Of a stretch of DNA of 64,000 bases, positions 59,677 to 64,000 are shown piece by piece. The stretch comes from Alphaproteobacteria bacterium. Its GTDB lineage: Bacteria > Pseudomonadota > Alphaproteobacteria > Rhodobacterales > Rhodobacteraceae. Location: assembly GCA_030425145.1 (NCBI GenBank), contig JAUHVK010000019.1, forward strand, positions 1 through 64,000, given 5' to 3'. Below the pieces are notes generated by a model. It was given only the letters and a program-made list of their open reading frames with translations. It was not told the origin of the DNA and made no database searches. The position numbers and the translations under genes are program-made. How positions within the stretch are numbered: position 1 is the first letter of the stretch; each line of letters opens with the position of its first letter.

Positions 59677-60831
59677 TCAGCTGATGTGCCCCCGCGCCCG
59701 CATGAACCGTTCCAGCCGTTCAAGCCCCTCCAGAATATCCGCAGTCGACCGCGCGTAAGAAAAACGTAGCGTGCCGCCACCGCGCACAAGGTCAAAGTCC
59801 AATCCCGGCGTCACAGCAACCCCGGCTTCGTCGAGGATTGCACGCGCGAAGGCCCGGCTGTCATCGGTGATGTGCGAGACGTCGGCGTAGACATAGAATG
59901 CCCCGTCCGGCGGTGCGATCCGATCGAACCCCGCTTTCGGCAACCCGTCGATCATCAGGCGACGGTTTTCGCGGTAAACCGCCATGTTGGCTTCCAGTTC
60001 GTCGCTCGCATCCATTGCCGCAAGCGCCGCAACCTGGGCGGCATGGGGCGCACAGATGAACATGTTCTGCGCCAGCCGCTCGACCTGACGCACATTGTCC
60101 GGCGGCAGGACAAGCCAGCCAATACGCCAACCGGTCATGCTGAAATACTTGGAGAAGGAATTGATGACACAGACATCATCGCTGATCTGCAAGGCTGTGA
60201 CGGCTTTGCGGTCATATTCGATGCCGTGGTAAATCTCGTCCGACAGGAACGCCGCGCCCTTGTCTTGGGCAGCACCGATCAAGGCCGCCAGCGCGTCTTT
60301 TCCCAACATTGTCCCGGTTGGATTGGCGGGCGATGCGACCATCATGCCCTGATAATCGAGCCCCGACAGATCGCTCGGTTCCAGTTGATACCGGGCTTCG
60401 GCGCGGGTCTGAACCTCGACCGGGACGAGATCGAGAGACTTCATGATCTGGCGATAAGACGGATAGCCGGGGGCCCCAAGCGCAATCCGGTCGCCCGCAT
60501 CGAATAGCGCCGAGAACGCTAGAATAAATCCGCCCGACGACCCCGGTGTGACCACCACGCGCGCTGGGTCAAGATCGACACCGTACCAATCACCATAGAG
60601 CCGCGCGATCCGCTGGCGCAGCGCGGGCAACCCCAAGGCCACCGTATATCCCAGCGGATTGTCGCTCATCGCTTTGGCCAGCGCCTCGCGCGCCAGACCC
60701 GGCGCCGGAGTGCCTGGTTGCCCAACTTCCATATGGATGATGTGCCGACCGGCATCCTCGGCCTGTCGCGCCGCTTCCATGACATCCATCACGATAAAGG
60801 GATCAACCGCCCCACGGCTTGAGTTCCGCAT
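59677..60831 (-). CDS. PLP-dependent aminotransferase, class I/II
   Basis: A 384-residue fold-type I enzyme: HIIHMEVGQPGTPAPGLARE, TPGSSGGFILAFSALFDAGD, ASPANPTGTMLGKDALAALI, FLSDEIYHGIEY and Schiff-base Lys in SFSKYFSMTGWRIGW. The substrate is not readable. The start is ATG 60831 or 60834, after GGAGAGA. It is divergent from the M48 protease gene with almost no gap. Confidence 0.9.
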   Translation of the reverse strand: MRNSSRGAVDPFIVMDVMEAARQAEDAGRHIIHMEVGQPGTPAPGLAREALAKAMSDNPLGYTVALGLPALRQRIARLYGDWYGVDLDPARVVVTPGSSGGFILAFSALFDAGDRIALGAPGYPSYRQIMKSLDLVPVEVQTRAEARYQLEPSDLSGLDYQGMMVASPANPTGTMLGKDALAALIGAAQDKGAAFLSDEIYHGIEYDRKAVTALQISDDVCVINSFSKYFSMTGWRIGWLVLPPDNVRQVERLAQNMFICAPHAAQVAALAAMDASDELEANMAVYRENRRLMIDGLPKAGFDRIAPPDGAFYVYADVSHITDDSRAFARAILDEAGVAVTPGLDFDLVRGGGTLRFSYARSTADILEGLERLERFMRARGHIS

Positions 60832-60887
60832 CATTCTCTCCATACAGTGCTTGGGGCAGACCTATGGGCGAAGGCAGGGCAAGGTCA

Positions 60888-62225
60888 ATGTATCACGCGA
60901 CGCTGCATCTTTTGCGGATGGCCGGACTTGTGCTGTGCCTCGCGACTTTGGTCGCGGCGGCTCCGGCGCGTGCCGTGACACTGCTGCGGGATGCAGACAT
61001 CGAATATGCCCTGAAACAGCTTGCTGGACCGGTCCTGCGTGCGGCGGGACTGAGCCCCGGTCAGGTGCGCATACTCGTGATCGACGACAGCACCCTTAAC
61101 GCGTTCATTGTCGACACCCAGCACATATTCATCCATTCCGGCCTGCTGACAAAACTCGACACAGCCGCTCAGGTTCAAGCGGTGATCGCGCATGAGGCGG
61201 CGCACATCGCCAACGGGCACATTTCCCGGCGCCTTGGCAACATGCGCAGCGCACGGACAGCAGCCGGGTTGGGCATGGTCCTTGCGGCGGCGGCGGCCGC
61301 GGCTGGCAATGGGCAGGCTGCGGTTGGTCTGGGCCTTGGCCTACAATCCTCGGTAATGCGCAATTTTCTGGCGCACACACGCGCCGAGGAGTCCTCGGCC
61401 GACATAAGCTCGATCCGCTACCTCGTACGCGCCGGGATCGACCCGCAGGGCGCGATTGAGGTGCAGGACCTTTTCCGTGGACAGGAAGTCTTGGCCGAAG
61501 CGCGGCAGGATCCGTATATGCGGTCGCATCCGCTGTCCCGCGACCGGTTACGGGCCTTGAAAGGTCTGGTCGCCGGGGCGTCGGCACAAGCCGCACCCGA
61601 TCCAGCCGCGAATTATTGGTTCGCGCGGGCAAAAGGAAAATTGACCGCCTTTACCCGTGCCCCCAGTTGGACCCTGCGTCGCGCAGATGAAAGCGCGTCG
61701 GCCGACATCGCCCAAATCCGCAAGGCGGTGGCGTATCACCGACAAAGTGATCTTGGGCGGGCATTGAGCAACATCGACGCTGCAATCACTTCGCGCCCGA
61801 ACGATCCGTTCCTCCGTGAACTCAAAGGCCAAATCCTGTTGGAGTCGCGCCGTGCTGCTGATGCGGTCAAAGTCTACTCTGCCGCCGCCCGTCTTGCACC
61901 CCGAGAACCCTTGATCCTTGGTGGGCTGGGCCGCGCGCATCTTGCCGCCGGAAATGCGAATGACGCTCTCAAGACGCTGGAAGCGGCCCGCGGGCGGGAT
62001 TTCAGCGACACGCGCATCCTGCGCGATCTTGCCACCGCCTATGCCAAGACCGGCCAAAACGCGATGGCTTCTCTCGTGACCGCAGAACGCTATGCGGTTC
62101 AAGGTCGTTTCAAGGATGCGGCCATTCACGCCAAACGGGCCGATGGCGCGCTGCCGCGTGGCTCCGGCCCATGGCAACGCGCACAGGATGTGCTAAGTGC
62201 TGCTCAACGCGCTGAACAGCGCTAA
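60888..62225 (+). CDS. M48-family metalloprotease with TPR repeats, BepA-like
   Basis: A 445-residue periplasmic protein. The signal peptide includes MAGLVLCLATLVAAAPARA. The catalytic zinc motif HEAAH (His102-Glu103-His106) lies in AVIAHEAAHIANGHISRRLG, and EESSADISSIRYLVRAGID gives the third ligand. The C-terminal 150 residues hold TPR-like helices (ALKTLEAARGRD, DLATAYAKTGQNAMASLVTA). Such proteins guard outer-membrane assembly (family knowledge). ATG 60888 is the start of the signal peptide; an upstream ATG at 60864 exists. Confidence 0.9.
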   Translation: MYHATLHLLRMAGLVLCLATLVAAAPARAVTLLRDADIEYALKQLAGPVLRAAGLSPGQVRILVIDDSTLNAFIVDTQHIFIHSGLLTKLDTAAQVQAVIAHEAAHIANGHISRRLGNMRSARTAAGLGMVLAAAAAAAGNGQAAVGLGLGLQSSVMRNFLAHTRAEESSADISSIRYLVRAGIDPQGAIEVQDLFRGQEVLAEARQDPYMRSHPLSRDRLRALKGLVAGASAQAAPDPAANYWFARAKGKLTAFTRAPSWTLRRADESASADIAQIRKAVAYHRQSDLGRALSNIDAAITSRPNDPFLRELKGQILLESRRAADAVKVYSAAARLAPREPLILGGLGRAHLAAGNANDALKTLEAARGRDFSDTRILRDLATAYAKTGQNAMASLVTAERYAVQGRFKDAAIHAKRADGALPRGSGPWQRAQDVLSAAQRAEQR

Positions 62226-62246
62226 GCCTGATGACTGGAGACCCAT

Positions 62247-62996
62247 ATGTTGAACACCCGCCTTGCCACGTCTTTCGCCGCCATGCTGATGGCAACCGGC
62301 GTTCAGGCTGCAGATCTTGATCTCGAGAACATGTCCGATGCGGATCGCGCTGCGTTTGGCGCACAGGTCCGGGCATATTTGCTCGAAAACCCGCAGGTGA
62401 TCATGGAAGCGGTTCAGGTTCTGGAAGAACGTCAAGCTGCCGAACAGGCACAGGGCGACGTTGCATTGATCGCGAACAACGCCGAAGCGATTTTCAACGA
62501 CGGCTATTCCTGGGTTGGAGGCAATCCCGAAGGTGACGTCACGATCGTCGAGTTCTTCGATTATCGCTGCGGCTACTGCCGCCGGGCGCACCCGGAAGTC
62601 ACCCAGTTGCTCGAGCTGGATGGCAATATCCGTTACATTGCCAAGGAGTTTCCCATCCTTGGTGAAAACTCGCTGATTTCGTCCCGCTTTGCCCTCGCCG
62701 CACGCGAAGTGTCAGGTGACGAGGCCTATGAGACCGCGAAGGAAGCGCTGATCACCCTCAACGGCGACATGGACGAAACGGTTCTGCGTCGTTTGGCAGA
62801 CACGCTTGGACTTGATGCCGATGCGGTGATCGCAGCCATGGACAGCGAAGAGATCACCCGGCAACTCGCCGAGACCCGCGCGCTGGCGCAAATCCTGCAA
62901 ATCAACGGTACGCCGTCTTTCGTGATGGGTGATCAACTGATCCGAGGTTATGTGCCGCTGGACGCGATGCAGCAGATCGTCGCCGAAGCACGCTGA
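62247..62996 (+). CDS. DsbA-family thiol oxidoreductase, periplasmic
   Basis: A 249-residue protein with a signal peptide (MLNTRLATSFAAMLMATGVQ). The N-terminal helical region (NPQVIMEAVQVLEERQAAEQ) precedes a thioredoxin fold with Cys108-x-x-Cys111 (FFDYRCGYCRRAHPE) and the cis-Pro loop INGTPSFVMGDQL. The CGYC redox pair differs from CPHC of DsbA and suits oxidase or isomerase work. GGAGA precedes ATG 62247. It is 21 nt after the M48 protease gene, so both probably form an envelope-quality operon. Confidence 0.9.
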   Translation: MLNTRLATSFAAMLMATGVQAADLDLENMSDADRAAFGAQVRAYLLENPQVIMEAVQVLEERQAAEQAQGDVALIANNAEAIFNDGYSWVGGNPEGDVTIVEFFDYRCGYCRRAHPEVTQLLELDGNIRYIAKEFPILGENSLISSRFALAAREVSGDEAYETAKEALITLNGDMDETVLRRLADTLGLDADAVIAAMDSEEITRQLAETRALAQILQINGTPSFVMGDQLIRGYVPLDAMQQIVAEAR

Positions 62997-63038
62997 TTAA
63001 TTGAGAAACTGAGGCAAGCCGATGAAACCCGGCTTGTC

Positions 63039-64000
63039 TTACTCTGCTGCTTCCTGAGCGTTTTCAGCTTCCAGCGCCGCAGCCTTCTTTTCCACTTCTT
63101 CCACGATGTGTTCGATCATCTGATCGTTCGACATCTTGTGGCTCTGCTTACCCGCCAGATAGACCATCCCCGCGCCATTGCCGCCGCCGGTAAAGCCGAC
63201 ATCGGTCATCAGAGCTTCGCCCGGTCCATTCACCACACAGCCGATAATCGACAAGCTCATCGGTGTCTTGATGTGCTCGAGCCGTTTTTCCAATGTCTCG
63301 ACGGTCTTGATCACGTCAAAGCCCTGCCGCGCGCAGCTGGGACAGGAAATGATGTTTACGCCGCGATGGCGCAGACCTAGGGATTTCAGGATCTCGTAGC
63401 CGACTTTGACCTCTTCCACCGGATCGGCAGACAGGGACACACGGATCGTATCACCGATCCCCATCCACAGAAGGTTGCCCAATCCAATGGCGGATTTGAT
63501 TGTGCCCGACATCAGGCCACCCGCCTCGGTAATGCCAAGGTGGATCGGCGCATCGGTCGCTTCGGCCAATTGCTGATAGGCCGCCGCCGCCATGAATACG
63601 TCAGAGGCTTTGCAGCTGATCTTGAACTCGTGGAAATCGTTGTCTTGCAGGATTTTGATGTGGTCGAGCCCCGACTCCACCATCGCATCGGGACAGGGTT
63701 CGCCGTATTTCTCAAGCAGGTGCTTTTCCAGCGACCCGGCGTTCACACCGATGCGGATCGAACAATTGTGATCCCGCGCGGCCTTGATTACCTCTTTCAC
63801 CCGTTCCTGCGATCCGATGTTGCCCGGATTGATCCGCAGACACGCGGCTCCTGCTTCGGCGGCTTCGATACCGCGTTTGTAGTGAAAATGGATATCCGCA
63901 ACGATCGGAACCGGGCTTTCGCGCACGATTTCCTTGAGAGCGCGGGAACTGTCTTCGTCGGGGATCGAGATCCGCACGATGTCGGCCCCCGCATCCGCCG
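63039..64000 (-). CDS. ispG: 4-hydroxy-3-methylbut-2-enyl diphosphate synthase, C-terminal part (window edge)
   Basis: An iron-sulfur enzyme of the MEP isoprenoid pathway. About 320 C-terminal residues are in the window; the frame is open to the edge. The barrel block [20 protein letters not shown]-like, [20 protein letters not shown], then the [4Fe-4S] ligands in [15 protein letters not shown] and [20 protein letters not shown]. The N-terminal part is missing. The C-terminal Glu/Ala-rich tail is normal for this group. Confidence 0.95.
   Translation of the reverse strand, partial: ADAGADIVRISIPDEDSSRALKEIVRESPVPIVADIHFHYKRGIEAAEAGAACLRINPGNIGSQERVKEVIKAARDHNCSIRIGVNAGSLEKHLLEKYGEPCPDAMVESGLDHIKILQDNDFHEFKISCKASDVFMAAAAYQQLAEATDAPIHLGITEAGGLMSGTIKSAIGLGNLLWMGIGDTIRVSLSADPVEEVKVGYEILKSLGLRHRGVNIISCPSCARQGFDVIKTVETLEKRLEHIKTPMSLSIIGCVVNGPGEALMTDVGFTGGGNGAGMVYLAGKQSHKMSNDQMIEHIVEEVEKKAAALEAENAQEAAE

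Noticed and set aside
63015-63036. Terminator between the DsbA-like gene and ispG
   Set aside because: A 7-bp stem CAAGCCG/CGGCTTG exists, but neither strand has a convincing T-run; left as unassigned.

Overview
The window looks like an ordinary chromosomal stretch from a marine alphaproteobacterium of the Rhodobacteraceae (Roseobacter group). This rests on high GC, dense gene packing with many ATGA or GTGA start/stop overlaps, a ctrA-sciP pair, a Bpt-type N-end-rule transferase, TrmFO, family-typical small proteins (DUF6477, DUF6456-type HTH) and a TRAP transporter with a TakP-like binding protein. No rRNA, tRNA, CRISPR array, transposase, integrase or prophage gene was recognised. Both window edges cut a gene.

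Layout. 1-2.9 kb: partial HTH gene, DUF6477 protein, a non-pyrrolysine MttB-family methyltransferase, and two tiny membrane proteins, the first of which reads as frameshifted. 2.9-8.5 kb: guaA, a secreted SH3-domain protein, two EamA permeases and an outer-membrane porin-like protein with an in-frame heptad repeat. 8.5-15.8 kb: P-loop protein, metA, lipoprotein hydrolase, ppk2, a TetR/WHG regulator, trmFO, a methyltransferase and gluQ. 15.8-24.4 kb: hisI, an Fe-S scaffold-like protein, a 44-residue membrane protein behind a LexA-type box, recG-ligA, ctrA-sciP and mnmA. 24-30 kb: a Cys-His-Asp (transglutaminase-like) protein divergent from a glycosyltransferase, then a hydrolase/alkA/cobK operon and an MFS permease. 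30-37 kb: an NDUFAF6-like protein, cimA, cysS, a cation efflux protein, an aminotransferase, a TfoX-C protein and ndk. 37-42 kb: ABC-F, MarC, retropepsin-like protease, bpt and a cupin. 42-46.5 kb: a TRAP transporter. 47-50 kb: ilvB-ilvN behind a leader-peptide attenuator. 50-54.3 kb: XRE regulator, Rieske oxygenase, small ORF, cytochrome c, DUF2189 membrane protein. 54.5-64 kb: prfB, PBP1A, AmiC, aminotransferase, M48 protease, DsbA-like protein and ispG (partial).

Most genes are housekeeping: nucleotide, amino-acid, isoprenoid and corrinoid synthesis, tRNA modification, DNA repair, cell wall and envelope quality control. The most interesting material is regulatory or small: the SOS-box/44-aa protein unit, the ilv attenuator, CtrA-like boxes (two upstream of ctrA itself and one in the divergent protease-like/glycosyltransferase promoter), paired AGCGCT-centred palindromes upstream of the TRAP operon, the heptad-repeat insertion in the outer-membrane protein, the frameshifted small membrane protein, and a family of hairpin-rich intergenic repeats. 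All names come from reading motifs by eye; no database search was run.
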